Program-made: the position numbers and the translations under genes
Part shown: piece after piece, positions 10,571-17,989 of the stretch
How positions within the stretch are numbered: the first letter of the stretch is position 1
How the letters are laid out: each line of letters begins with the position of its first letter
Assembly: GCF_020687205.1 (NCBI RefSeq)
Contig: NZ_JAJEQE010000003.1
Span: 1 to 64,000, forward strand
Length of the DNA: 64,000 nucleotides
Reading direction: 5' to 3'
Source: Hominisplanchenecus faecis
GTDB lineage: Bacteria; Bacillota; Clostridia; Lachnospirales; Lachnospiraceae
The notes under the pieces: model-generated
Told to the model about the DNA's origin: nothing
The model's input: only the letters and a program-made list of their open reading frames with translations
The model's database searches: none

Positions 10571-10882
10571 TTACTCCTCGATCATTTTTGCGATCAATCC
10601 GGCAGCAAGCTTTTCATGATTCTGATTGTAATCATTTTCGATTGCCTGAATTGAATCTTCAGTTGCTTTCTGCAGATCGGCAAGACTTTTTTGCATTTCT
10701 TCATTTAAGCTGGAACGAATCTGATCAAGCTTCTCCTGCGTAGCTTTCTCAGCCTCTTCATCAAATGCCTGAATACGTTCACGCATCTGCTGTTCCAGTG
10801 CCTTCTTTTCGTTCTCGGCAGCCTCAATGATACCGGCTGAGGCCTCTTCGATTGAAGACAGACGCTTGATGACGAGATCCAT
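10571..10882 (-). CDS. V-type ATPase coiled-coil peripheral stalk subunit (H/G type)
   Basis: 103 residues, almost entirely charged heptad-like helix, as expected for the small partner of subunit E. Two in-frame ATGs are available. The first (10888) lies 1 nt from the GGAGG site, while the second (10882, MDLVIKRL) has a normal 7-nt spacing and is preferred. It is the first gene of the ATPase operon. Assignment rests mainly on position, size and coiled-coil character. Confidence 0.85.
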   Translation of the reverse strand: MDLVIKRLSSIEEASAGIIEAAENEKKALEQQMRERIQAFDEEAEKATQEKLDQIRSSLNEEMQKSLADLQKATEDSIQAIENDYNQNHEKLAAGLIAKMIEE

Positions 10883-11092
10883 GTGCATCCCTCCTTTAGT
10901 ATAGTATAGTTGCAGCTTTGAAATTCAAGCTGAACATATGCAAAAGCACAGCCCAGCCCACAAAAAAACTGCAGAAGTTTATTGCCCTGACACTTCTGCT
11001 TTTATATGATTATTGCCAGACAACCGTAAAATCATGTTCACAGGTACCTATTATAATAGGTAGTCCTTTTTTCACTCCGTCTGACAGCTTAC

Positions 11093-11120
11093 ATTATACA
11101 CGATTTCCACTTGATTTCCA
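11093..11120 (-). promoter_or_regulatory. Candidate promoter of the V-ATPase operon
   Basis: A perfect TATAAT on the minus strand has a weak TGGAAA -35 box 16 nt upstream. This would give a leader of about 200 nt before subunit H. The leader contains a perfect 16-bp palindrome (ACCTATTATAATAGGT, 11046-11061) that could form a hairpin or bind a regulator. No other gene lies between 10,889 and 11,416. Confidence 0.55.
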
Positions 11121-11162
11121 TATGCAAAATTCTCAAAAAAATAAAAAAATTTTATGGTTGTT

Positions 11163-11191
11163 TTGCACAATTAGAATGGATATGATAGAAT
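11163..11191 (+). promoter_or_regulatory. Candidate trmB promoter
   Basis: TTGCAC and TAGAAT are separated by 17 nt on the plus strand, diverging from the ATPase promoter. The resulting leader of about 220 nt carries two copies of the intergenic repeat described at 11,246 and 11,353. Confidence 0.6.
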
Positions 11192-11245
11192 ACATGGGTA
11201 TAACTCAGAAGAAAGTCAGTGATACCTAGTATATAAAATTTATAT

Positions 11246-11325
11246 GATGCCAGGGCCAAAAGGTAAAAAAGACGATGCAAGCTTGCTTGTGAGAGTACGC
11301 AGTACGGAACAATCCGTATGGCATC
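11246..11325 (+). repeat. Dispersed palindromic repeat, family 1
   Basis: An 80-bp unit bounded by GATGCC and GGCATC. It begins GATGCCAGGGCCAAAAGG and has an internal hairpin core (TTGT, GAGA, GTAC, loop, GTAC, GGA, ACAA). The same termini and core occur at 24,422, 28,303, 33,659 and 36,437. Confidence 0.8.
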
Positions 11326-11352
11326 AGTTACTGACAAATCTCAATGTCATAA

Positions 11353-11390
11353 ATGCCAGGGTCAAAAGCCTGAAAGCACGATGTGCTTGC
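11353..11390 (+). repeat. Dispersed repeat family 1, half unit
   Basis: The motif ATGCCAGGGTCAAAAGCC is followed by a short hairpin (AAGCAC-GAT-GTGCTT). It matches the left end of the copy at 28,303 but lacks the right terminus. It lies about 25 nt upstream of the trmB start, so it is part of the trmB leader. Confidence 0.7.
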
Positions 11391-11416
11391 ACAAACATAA
11401 AATTGGAGGAAAATAA

Positions 11417-12067
11417 ATGCGTTTAAGAAATATACCGGGAGCGGATGAAGTGATCAGAAACTGTGACTGGGTAATCAAGGAACCGGCAGATAAAAAAGGA
11501 AAATGGAATACAGTATTTGGAAATGAAAATCCGATCCATATCGAAGTTGGGATGGGAAAAGGGCAGTTTATCACTGAGATGGCAAAGAGAAACCCACAGA
11601 TCAACTACATCGGAATCGAACGTTATACGAGCGTTCTTCTGCGTGCCGTACAGAAAAGAGAGCAGCTTCCGACAGAAGAAGCCCTGCCGAATCTGCTCTA
11701 TCTGTGTATCGATGCCAGTGAACTTCCGGAAATCTTTGCAAAAGACGAAGTGGCAAAGATCTACCTGAATTTCTCGGATCCATGGCCGAAGGATCGCCAT
11801 GCAAGACGCAGACTGCCGTCAAAAGAATTTCTGGCACGCTATGACCAGATCCTTGTGCCGGATGGCAAAGTAGAATTCAAGACCGATAATCGCGGACTGT
11901 TTGATTTTGCACTGGAACAAAGGGAGATCGCCGGCTGGAACCTGGACGGCTGTACCTTTGACCTGCATCATGATGAAAACATGAATGAAGGCAACGTGAT
12001 GACCGAGTACGAAGAAAAATTCTCAAGTATGGGAAATCCAATCTATAAAATGATCATCAGCCGGTAA
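11417..12067 (+). CDS. trmB: tRNA (guanine-N7-)-methyltransferase
   Basis: 216 residues. This SAM-dependent enzyme makes m7G46 in the variable loop of tRNAs. The SAM-binding motif is EVGMGKG (residues 43-49) and the hallmark DPWPKDRH lies at 121-128, followed by the R-rich segment that contacts tRNA. A GGAGG site precedes the ATG. It is followed, after about 110 nt, by a tiny basic protein gene in the same direction. Length is normal for the family. Confidence 0.97.
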   Translation: MRLRNIPGADEVIRNCDWVIKEPADKKGKWNTVFGNENPIHIEVGMGKGQFITEMAKRNPQINYIGIERYTSVLLRAVQKREQLPTEEALPNLLYLCIDASELPEIFAKDEVAKIYLNFSDPWPKDRHARRRLPSKEFLARYDQILVPDGKVEFKTDNRGLFDFALEQREIAGWNLDGCTFDLHHDENMNEGNVMTEYEEKFSSMGNPIYKMIISR

Positions 12068-12179
12068 ATGTATTTCATTTTAACGGGTTGATCTGAAAAA
12101 AAGATGCTCTTCGGGCTTTCGAGTCATATTATATAGAAATAAAATAAAAGCCGGGATATCCGTTCCGGCCGGAGGAAAA

Positions 12180-12320
12180 ATGGCACGAAGACAGAATGTT
12201 CGTGATCGCATTGGCATGGCAGTCTATGAAAAGAAAAAGCTGAACAAGAAACTGGTGACCATGCAGAAATCTTTTCAGGAAGTAAAGCACCTGATCGGGG
12301 ATGAAAAAAAGAAAAAATAA
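12180..12320 (+). CDS. Small basic protein of 46 residues
   Basis: The sequence begins MARRQNVRDRIGMAVYEKKK and is lysine/arginine-rich with a predicted helix. A perfect GGAGG lies about 6 nt before the ATG, and a terminator-like hairpin follows immediately, so it is probably expressed. I do not recognise a family. Nucleic-acid binding is possible from the charge but not shown. Confidence 0.6.
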   Translation: MARRQNVRDRIGMAVYEKKKLNKKLVTMQKSFQEVKHLIGDEKKKK

Positions 12321-12324
12321 AAAG

Positions 12325-12363
12325 AAGGCGTTTACAGCGGAGAATTTCCGGTGTAAACGCCTT
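12325..12363. terminator. Terminator between convergent genes
   Basis: A 12-bp perfect stem (AAGGCGTTTACA with its complement) is flanked on the minus-strand exit by a long T-rich run. It probably ends the AI-2E-family gene and may also act on the small basic protein gene. Confidence 0.8.
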
Positions 12364-12438
12364 ATGTTGTTTCGGACTATTTTTTGATGCGGAACGTTTT
12401 CGATTTTCCGCAGGCAGCCAGCAGATTTTTACTTTACA

Positions 12439-13671
12439 TCAGTGCTTTGTACCATCAAACTCAAACGGCTGCAGATGTTCCGGAAGTGATTCGTCACGCT
12501 TTTGAAGCTGATGGTTGATAAGACGCTGGATCAGATAGCGTATAAATGCGACTGCCGGAACACCGAGGAACATACCAAGGACCCCGGCAATACTGCCGCC
12601 GACCGTGATGGCGAAGATGATCCACAGCGGCTTCAGACCGGTAGAATCTCCGAGGATTTTCGGTCCGAGGATCAGACCGTCAAACTGCTGTAATACAAAT
12701 ACCATGACAACAAAGATCACGGCTTTGAGCGGACTGATAAAAAGCAGGATGATCGTACTTGGAATGGCACCGATGAATGGACCAAAATAAGGGATCATGT
12801 TTGTGATTCCGACGATTACGCTGATCAGCACGGCATAAGGAAGTCTCAGGATCAGCATCAGTACAAAACAGAGCACTCCGATGATCGTAGAGTCGATCGC
12901 CTTTCCGACGATAAAACTGCTGAACAGACGATTGGCTTCTGCAGAAACTTCCAGGATCAGCTGAATATATTTTACCGGAACAAAGGCATAAACAACTGCT
13001 TTGCAGGAATTGACCAGAGGACGTTTGTCTGCCAGCATATAAATGGAAACCATGATCGCAATAAAGAGGTTCAGCACCCATTTAAGGATGGACATGGAGA
13101 TCGAATACAGTGCCGGTATCATATTTGCGGCAAAATCCTTCGCATAGTTGATAAAGTTCGGGATCGCATTGTTGATCGTATTTCTCAGCACTTCCGTATC
13201 CAGCGAAGGGAAACGCTCTTCTAAAGTATCAAAGAAATGATAAAGCTGCTGTGCCGCAGTCGGAATAAAATTGACCAGATCCGTCAAACTGGTGATAATC
13301 TGCGGGATAACACCGAAAAGTACGATCACAATGATGCCGATCACAAGAACATAAGCAGTGATGATCGCCAGGATCTTACAAAGAGCATCACTTTTAATCT
13401 TACATTTATCACGGAACAGCTTGTAAAAGCGGGCAACTGCCGGGTTCAGTATGTAGGCAATCAGAGCACCGATGATAAACGGCATCAGAACCGCCAGACC
13501 TTTTTCAATATTTTTCAGTGTCGTGTTCCAGGATGTGATCAGATTGATGATGATCGCACCGAAAAAGATGACAAACATCGTATAAATACAGATTGTAAAA
13601 TACCGGTTATTGGCCGTAAATTTATTTTTCTTGATGTCATCATCCGATTTGTTTTGTTTCTCCAGATTCAT
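12439..13671 (-). CDS. AI-2E family (PerM/UPF0118) membrane transporter
   Basis: 410 residues with about seven or eight membrane helices in the arrangement of the AI-2E transporter family: two N-terminal helices, a large partly amphipathic middle section, then the signature PYFGPFIGAIPS and DGLILGPKILG region. Members have been linked to autoinducer-2 export, sodium/proton exchange or peptide export, so the substrate is unknown here. Two ATGs compete. The second (MNLEKQ) has a 6-nt gap to the GGGGG site and is preferred. It stands alone between terminators and the tRNA gene. Confidence 0.88.
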   Translation of the reverse strand: MNLEKQNKSDDDIKKNKFTANNRYFTICIYTMFVIFFGAIIINLITSWNTTLKNIEKGLAVLMPFIIGALIAYILNPAVARFYKLFRDKCKIKSDALCKILAIITAYVLVIGIIVIVLFGVIPQIITSLTDLVNFIPTAAQQLYHFFDTLEERFPSLDTEVLRNTINNAIPNFINYAKDFAANMIPALYSISMSILKWVLNLFIAIMVSIYMLADKRPLVNSCKAVVYAFVPVKYIQLILEVSAEANRLFSSFIVGKAIDSTIIGVLCFVLMLILRLPYAVLISVIVGITNMIPYFGPFIGAIPSTIILLFISPLKAVIFVVMVFVLQQFDGLILGPKILGDSTGLKPLWIIFAITVGGSIAGVLGMFLGVPAVAFIRYLIQRLINHQLQKRDESLPEHLQPFEFDGTKH

Positions 13672-13786
13672 GGGCATCCCCCTTATAAAATGTTTAAAAA
13701 ACGAGTTACTTCTAATTATAAAAGGCACGGAAAATTAGTTCAAGTGTTCTTTCTTAAAAAAACTATAAAAAAACTTAAAAAAAAGC

Positions 13787-13815
13787 TTGCAATTTGTAAA
13801 ACCATATATTATAAT
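13787..13815 (+). promoter_or_regulatory. tRNA-Lys promoter
   Basis: TTGCAA and a perfect TATAAT are separated by 17 nt, about 35 nt upstream of the tRNA. A small hairpin (TTGCGTT...AACGCAA, 13820-13839) lies between the promoter and the mature 5' end. Confidence 0.85.
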
Positions 13816-13850
13816 ATGTCTTGCGTTCAAGGTAACGCAACACAAGATAT

Positions 13851-13923
13851 GCGCGATTAGCTCAGCTGGCAGAGCACCTGACTCTTAATCAGGGTGTCCA
13901 GGGTTCGAACCCCTGATCGCGCA
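13851..13923 (+). tRNA. tRNA-Lys(CUU)
   Basis: A complete cloverleaf is visible: acceptor stem GCGCGAT/ATCGCGC with discriminator A, D-loop with GCTCAG...GGCAGAGC, anticodon stem CCTGA/TCAGG around loop CTCTTAA (anticodon CUU), and T-loop GGTTCGAAC. CCA is not encoded. The segment from the anticodon loop onward lies within the direct repeat that forms the left attachment site of an integrated element. Confidence 0.97.
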
Positions 13924-14012
13924 CTATAAAAGCACTGTTTTGGATGACAAGTAGAGAGCATCGGGGACGGTGCTTTTTTTCGTGCAGTTTGCACAAAAGA
14001 GAAGTCCCACTT
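13881..14012 (+). repeat. attL: 132-bp direct repeat including the tRNA-Lys 3' half
   Basis: Identical over 132 bp to 17629-17760. It covers the tRNA from the anticodon loop to the 3' end plus 89 bp of flank containing the tRNA terminator, so tRNA function and termination are both restored after integration. Such a repeat at a tRNA 3' end is the hallmark of tyrosine-recombinase integration. Confidence 0.93.
13931..13980 (+). terminator. tRNA-Lys terminator
   Basis: AGCACTGT pairs with ACGGTGCT and is followed by seven Ts. It lies inside the attL repeat and recurs in attR at 17679-17728. Confidence 0.75.
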
Positions 14013-14141
14013 CACGCCGATCAGGGTGAGCAGGGGACTTGCAAGTTGTGGATTCTGCCGAAAAGTTTCACAGGCTTTATGTTTGGGCGTTCCGCCCGCT
14101 TCTTTGTTTCTTGCGTATCAGCATAGAAACCTTACAACGTT

Positions 14142-15041
14142 TCAAAATCCCATTACTTTATCTAAATGAGATATGTGGGATGTACTGTAAATGACTTGAT
14201 TGGCGATATGTAAATAACGTTCGGTGGTTTTGACATCTTCGTGACCGAGAATCGTAAGAAGTGCGTATATATCCATACTACCTTTTTCGTTGTACTGATC
14301 TATTAAGAAGTTTGTGGCAAAATTGTGCCTTAATCTGTGAGAGCCGAACTCAAAGGGCAACTGTGCCGCCAATTTGTTCATAAACAGTTTGACAGCGTTT
14401 CTTGTGATCTGCGAACCATCTTTCGAACAAAATACATATTTCTTATGATACGGACATTTTGCAAAATATTCTTGGAGAAACTGCCGACTCATATTCCCTA
14501 ATGGCACAAACCGCTCTTTTTCACCTTTTCCAAACACTTTCAAGACTTGTCGGGACATATCCACATCACAGGTTTTCAAAAGACAGGCTTCGTTTTGTCG
14601 CAAGCCACTATCTAACATGAGTGATACAATCGCACAGTTTCTTAATGAAAGCCAAGAATCGTCCTTGTGTATAAGTGCAAAGATTTGTTGCAGTTCCGTG
14701 TTTGTATAGATATGCGGATTTTTCTTCGGACTTTTCGGGACTTTAATTTTCTTTGTCTGTAAATCAAGATTGTATTCAACCTCTAACCATTTCAAGAAAA
14801 TTTTGATATGTCTGATATAAGTTGACACGGTTGCTTTTGATAAGTGCCGATCGTAGAGACTTAGAAAGTAAGTTTGATAGTATTCTACTGTAATGGCAGA
14901 AACAGGCTCAGAAAGGCAGTCAGAAGCAAAAGAACGGTTAATCTCGCTATAATGAGTAAGAGATTGTTCTGTTAAACCAGCCAGCTTTTTCGAAAGCAGA
15001 AATTTATTCAATGCCGTTTCCATATTGTCCATTTTCTTCAC
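14142..15041 (-). CDS. Tyrosine recombinase/integrase of the tRNA-Lys element
   Basis: 299 residues with an N-terminal SAM-like core-binding domain and a C-terminal catalytic domain. The likely catalytic set is Arg148 (GLRQNE), Lys173, His235-x-x-Arg238 (HRLRHN), His267 (LGHED) and Tyr276 (ERYLH). It is XerD-like in length and lacks an obvious arm-binding domain. It should cut within the tRNA-Lys att site that lies about 130 bp from its 3' end. Its start overlaps the end of the relaxase-like gene by 38 nt; ATGs at 15041, 15032 and 15023 are all possible. No excisionase is recognisable in the element. Confidence 0.93.
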   Translation of the reverse strand: MKKMDNMETALNKFLLSKKLAGLTEQSLTHYSEINRSFASDCLSEPVSAITVEYYQTYFLSLYDRHLSKATVSTYIRHIKIFLKWLEVEYNLDLQTKKIKVPKSPKKNPHIYTNTELQQIFALIHKDDSWLSLRNCAIVSLMLDSGLRQNEACLLKTCDVDMSRQVLKVFGKGEKERFVPLGNMSRQFLQEYFAKCPYHKKYVFCSKDGSQITRNAVKLFMNKLAAQLPFEFGSHRLRHNFATNFLIDQYNEKGSMDIYALLTILGHEDVKTTERYLHIANQVIYSTSHISHLDKVMGF

Positions 15042-16125
15042 TATCCTTTTCGGTGATCTCCATTAAACGCTTGTAAGCTTCTTTAAACATTTTTTGTGCT
15101 TCATAAGAGTTTCTATAGAATTGCATAGTAAAATCGCCCATGATTTTTTCAAAATCTCCATCATAAGCATAGATCAGACCGGCAAGCGTAGGCATGACCT
15201 GTCTTTGTATCCATTCCAGCTTTGTGTCAATGGAAGCTTCTTTTTTAGGTACAGATAAGCGGAGTGCAGAAGCTGAAGCGATAAACTCCAGCCATTTTTT
15301 ACAGGTAGAACAGCGAGAACGGTTTGCATTATCCAATTCAATGAAGCGAAGAAAGCCAGCCAACAGAGAAACAGCAGCAGAAGCAAACGGAACAGGCTTA
15401 AGTTCATCTGACAAAAGCATATCAACAAAAGCTTCTGAACGAGAGTTACGCAACTGGATTTCCCAGCGAATCCAATCCATATCATCCATTTTTTGCTCCA
15501 ATGCTTTGTTATAGATACGAATAAAGGCATCGCTTTTATTACTGCCTACATAGATCGTCTCACCCTTAATAGTAGAATCAGAAACGCTGGACTCAACAAC
15601 ACGCTTATATGTACGAAATTTTGTGACCATCTGTTTATTTTCAACTAAAGCATTTATTTCTCCCAAGGTGAAGAAAGATGCAAAATCATCGAGAGCCACG
15701 TCGATACGGGTAAACTTTGCGATACGGCGAATATAAGCCAGAAGAAGCACAACAATATTTTCTTTGTTTTGAAAATCAAAATCCTCAGGAAGCTGGAGTG
15801 CTTTCTCACCAAAAGGCGTATCACAAGTAAGTTTGTTTTCAAAGGCTTCAAAGAAATGATGGATAGCAGAGCCGGAAACGTCAACATGCACACCCATACC
15901 CATTTGTCCGTCATATAAAACGCGAATGAGTCCATTGTTTCCGTTTACACGGTGTGTATACTGCTTGCGGTAACCGTTTAAGCCACGTACTTCTTCCTTA
16001 AATTCTTCTATATCCATGCCAAAGTATTCTATAACGCCTTTAGGAGTCATAGACTTCTGGACAGTGAAAGAGAGCCAGTCAATTTTTATCATAAGTTTAT
16101 CATTATATTCTTCGTGAGATTTCAT
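15004..16125 (-). CDS. Rep_trans/MobT-like replication initiator-relaxase
   Basis: 373 residues of the Rep_trans family, which includes rolling-circle plasmid initiators, Tn916 Orf20 and ICEBs1 NicK. Family landmarks are the N-terminal IDWLSFT, TRIDVALDD near the middle, then RIYNKALEQ and WIRWEIQLR. Such proteins nick one strand at oriT or the double-strand origin through a catalytic tyrosine. In this element it could serve transfer and replication of the excised circle. An oriT-like inverted repeat lies about 30 bp upstream of its start. The C-terminal 120 residues are less typical and may bind DNA or a partner. Confidence 0.88.
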   Translation of the reverse strand: MKSHEEYNDKLMIKIDWLSFTVQKSMTPKGVIEYFGMDIEEFKEEVRGLNGYRKQYTHRVNGNNGLIRVLYDGQMGMGVHVDVSGSAIHHFFEAFENKLTCDTPFGEKALQLPEDFDFQNKENIVVLLLAYIRRIAKFTRIDVALDDFASFFTLGEINALVENKQMVTKFRTYKRVVESSVSDSTIKGETIYVGSNKSDAFIRIYNKALEQKMDDMDWIRWEIQLRNSRSEAFVDMLLSDELKPVPFASAAVSLLAGFLRFIELDNANRSRCSTCKKWLEFIASASALRLSVPKKEASIDTKLEWIQRQVMPTLAGLIYAYDGDFEKIMGDFTMQFYRNSYEAQKMFKEAYKRLMEITEKDSEENGQYGNGIE

Positions 16126-16156
16126 AAAGTTTGTTCCTCCATCATTGAATTTGGTG

Positions 16157-16178
16157 CCCCCCTGTTAGTAAATGGGGG
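16157..16178 (-). promoter_or_regulatory. Candidate oriT nick region for the MobT-like relaxase
   Basis: Read on the minus strand: CCCCC, an 11-nt spacer ending in CTAACA, then GGGGGG. As I recall, the ICEBs1 oriT has the same design (C-run, loop containing CTAACA, G-run), and Tn916 is similar. It lies just upstream of the relaxase gene, as in those elements. The sequence is seen directly and the function is inferred. Confidence 0.7.
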
Positions 16179-16448
16179 CTGAACACATTTATTTTGCTAC
16201 GCTTGCGTGCCGCTTCGCTGGCACTGCCACGCTCCCAGCTTGTGCGGAGAAGGGAACCCATCACCCCATCAACGCACACACTGGAGACGTAGCAATGTAC
16301 AGTGAATTTACAAAAAAGGTTGAGAAGTGTTGCTACTGTCAAGTATAAGGAGACAGCTTCGCTGTCTCTGGTGTGATGTGCGGAGTCCGCACTGCGGACA
16401 CCTCGCCCACACACCTACCAGACTTCAATATCATCGAATCTTTGCTAT
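16179..16448. other. Palindrome-rich non-coding region of the tRNA-Lys element
   Basis: No gene is supported. Two near-perfect hairpins stand close together: AGACAGC-TTC-GCTGTCT (16351-16367) and GTGCGGA-G-TCCGCAC (16378-16392). A weaker GC-rich structure lies at about 16200-16250. This would suit a single-strand origin or a regulatory region of a rolling-circle replicon. Confidence 0.55.
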
Positions 16449-16676
16449 TCAACAATACAATCCCTCAAAAAAATCATTCGGTTCAACATCAAGCACCACG
16501 CAAAGCAACAAAAGCAATTCGAACGTAAATGGAACAGTCACGCTACCGGACTCCAGAGCCAGAAGAGTGTCAACCGACAACCCCGAACGGCTCGCCAGAT
16601 CAGCAACCGACAACTCACGCATCTGTCTTAAGGCTTGTAAATTTCCAGCCATACGTTTTCGAACAAACAGCATCAT
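16449..16676 (-). CDS. XRE-family helix-turn-helix protein
   Basis: 75 residues (67 if it starts at the internal MAGNLQ). A single HTH_3-like domain is visible, with the pattern LRQMRELSVADLASRSGLS followed by a recognition-helix region and a hydrophobic C-terminal helix. It probably represses the element's relaxase-integrase genes, which lie downstream in the same direction across the hairpin region. Confidence 0.75.
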   Translation of the reverse strand: MMLFVRKRMAGNLQALRQMRELSVADLASRSGLSVDTLLALESGSVTVPFTFELLLLLCVVLDVEPNDFFEGLYC

Positions 16677-16711
16677 TTTTCTTAACCTCCCAATTTCATC
16701 CTATAAACAAC

Positions 16712-16808
16712 CCAGTAAGGGACGGCTACGCCGTTCTTACTGGCTATCAGCAGTGTTTTATTTGCGAACCATGTCAAGGACAAGCAAGTGCCTACGGCAT
16801 CCTTGACA
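16712..16808. repeat. Paired hairpins upstream of the XRE gene
   Basis: A strong hairpin at 16712-16743 pairs CCAGTAAG and ACGGC with GCCGT and CTTACTGG. A second pairs TGTCAAGGA (16772-16780) with TCCTTGACA (16800-16808). Neither is followed by a T-run. They may be replication or regulatory structures. Confidence 0.6.
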
Positions 16809-16841
16809 CTTGCCATAATGTACCAAATAATGAAATATACT

Positions 16842-17090
16842 TTATGGCAAAATTTCTATATTTTGAGCAAGTGAAAGTTTATTTAAAATAGAAACAAGAG
16901 TTTCACGTGCTCTTACCACACCTTCATCACCATAAGATGTATTAAACACAATATCACGCACAACATCATGTACATTCATATCATGCAAAACATAATACTT
17001 AACAAAACCAGATAAAACAGTAGAATCATTTAAGTTGCCATGTGCAAGGTCAAAAAGCCATATTTTCATATCTGCATTTATTCTACTCAT
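16842..17090 (-). CDS. Unknown 82-residue protein of the tRNA-Lys element
   Basis: I do not recognise this protein. It begins MSRINADMKIWLFDLAHG and has a mixed helical composition without membrane segments or a clear HTH. A GTGAGGTG ribosome site precedes the ATG and there is a ~190-nt divergent intergenic region upstream, so it looks real. It may be a mobilization accessory or control protein, inferred from position only. Confidence 0.6.
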   Translation of the reverse strand: MSRINADMKIWLFDLAHGNLNDSTVLSGFVKYYVLHDMNVHDVVRDIVFNTSYGDEGVVRARETLVSILNKLSLAQNIEILP

Positions 17091-17212
17091 AAAAACAACA
17101 CCTCACTTTAAATAAACTTTTGCTTTTAAATAATAAACGTTCGCTAAGTAAAATATAGCAAACAAACAAAGTGAAGTCAATAGAAAAATAAACAAATACT
17201 AATTTTTTTTAT

Positions 17213-17241
17213 TTGACAGCTAATTTTTTTCAATATATACT
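17213..17241 (+). promoter_or_regulatory. Promoter of the second XRE gene
   Basis: A consensus TTGACA and a TATACT are spaced by 17 nt, about 40 nt before the gene. The AT-rich region also serves the divergent 82-residue gene. Confidence 0.85.
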
Positions 17242-17282
17242 GAAAATAAGAGAAACTAACTATTAAAAGTCGAGGTGAAAAT

Positions 17283-17636
17283 ATGATAAAATACTATAAA
17301 TTATTTGATTTGCTCAACAGAAGAGGTTTAAAGAAAAAAGACTTGCAACAAATTATATCAGCACCAACAATCGCAAAACTCTCTAAAGGCGAAACTGTAA
17401 AAACAGATATCATTGACAAAATATGTTTATTCCTTGATTGTCAACCGGGCGATATTATGGAAACTTTCAAAGCGATAGAGATTACAGAGAAAGACGGCAC
17501 AAAGAGGACAGTTAAACTAAAGACAAGTAATGCGGACGAAGATATTAGACAATATTATCTGGAAGAAATGCAAAGAGAGAGAGAAATATCATACTCACGA
17601 GTGCGAAAAGAAATGGAAAAAAACGAAAACTCTTAA
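17283..17636 (+). CDS. XRE/HTH_26-type regulator whose stop codon lies in attR
   Basis: 117 residues. The N-terminal 60 residues form a Cro/CI-like HTH (LLNRRGLKKKDLQQIISAPTIAKLSKGE), followed by a helical tail. A GAGGTG site precedes the ATG. The last residues and the TAA stop come from the repeated tRNA segment (ACTCTTAA), so the gene runs into the attachment site. Because both att copies are identical, the reading frame is the same in the integrated and circular forms. It probably controls the element's switch between states. Confidence 0.8.
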   Translation: MIKYYKLFDLLNRRGLKKKDLQQIISAPTIAKLSKGETVKTDIIDKICLFLDCQPGDIMETFKAIEITEKDGTKRTVKLKTSNADEDIRQYYLEEMQREREISYSRVRKEMEKNENS

Positions 17637-17760
17637 TCAGGGTGTCCAGGGTTCGAACCCCTGATCGCGCACTATAAAAGCACTGTTTTGGATGACAAGT
17701 AGAGAGCATCGGGGACGGTGCTTTTTTTCGTGCAGTTTGCACAAAAGAGAAGTCCCACTT
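17629..17760 (+). repeat. attR: second copy of the 132-bp direct repeat
   Basis: Identical to 13881-14012. It contains only the 3' half of tRNA-Lys plus the terminator, not a second tRNA, and marks the right end of the element. Confidence 0.93.
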
Positions 17761-17834
17761 GTTGACCGTAATTTGTGTTGAGTTCAGGAATCAAAAATTG
17801 GCTGTGCTTTTTTCTCCGGTGTACGCCTTTGGAC

Positions 17835-17863
17835 TTGTTAGAATGATTCGGGTGTGTTATATT
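17835..17863 (+). promoter_or_regulatory. Candidate promoter of the acidic coiled-coil gene
   Basis: TTGTTA and TATATT are spaced by 17 nt. The leader that follows contains a family 2 palindromic repeat. Confidence 0.55.
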
Positions 17864-17881
17864 AGACATAGAACTCTAAAA

Positions 17882-17960
17882 TCAAGTCGAACGTATGCGA
17901 GACTTGGCATGCGATTCTGGTCGGTTTGGATGATATTTACTTAGCAGAATCGATGTGCAT
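17882..17960 (+). repeat. Dispersed palindromic repeat, family 2
   Basis: A 79-bp unit starts TCAAGTCGAACG and has two nested stems: CAAGTC...GACTTG and GATTCTG...CAGAATC. A clearly related 80-bp copy lies at 24223-24302. Confidence 0.8.
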
Positions 17961-17989
17961 TTACACACAATAAGACAGGGGTTGATATC

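Larger units (their letters stand above)
13881..17628. mobile_element. 3,748-bp integrative element in tRNA-Lys (candidate minimal mobilizable element)
   Basis: The element runs from the first to the second 132-bp repeat and would excise as a 3,748-bp circle. It carries a tyrosine integrase, a Rep_trans/MobT-like protein, an oriT-like inverted repeat, two XRE-type regulators and one unknown small gene. There is no coupling protein, type IV secretion gene, capsid gene or evident cargo, so transfer would depend on a helper such as a Tn916-like element. The alternative is an integrated rolling-circle plasmid. Boundaries are well supported and the transfer mode is inferred. Confidence 0.88.

Noticed and set aside
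17629-17701. Second tRNA-Lys gene
   Set aside because: Only the sequence from the anticodon loop to the 3' end is present. The 5' half is replaced by the end of an XRE gene, so it is an attachment-site copy and not a tRNA.
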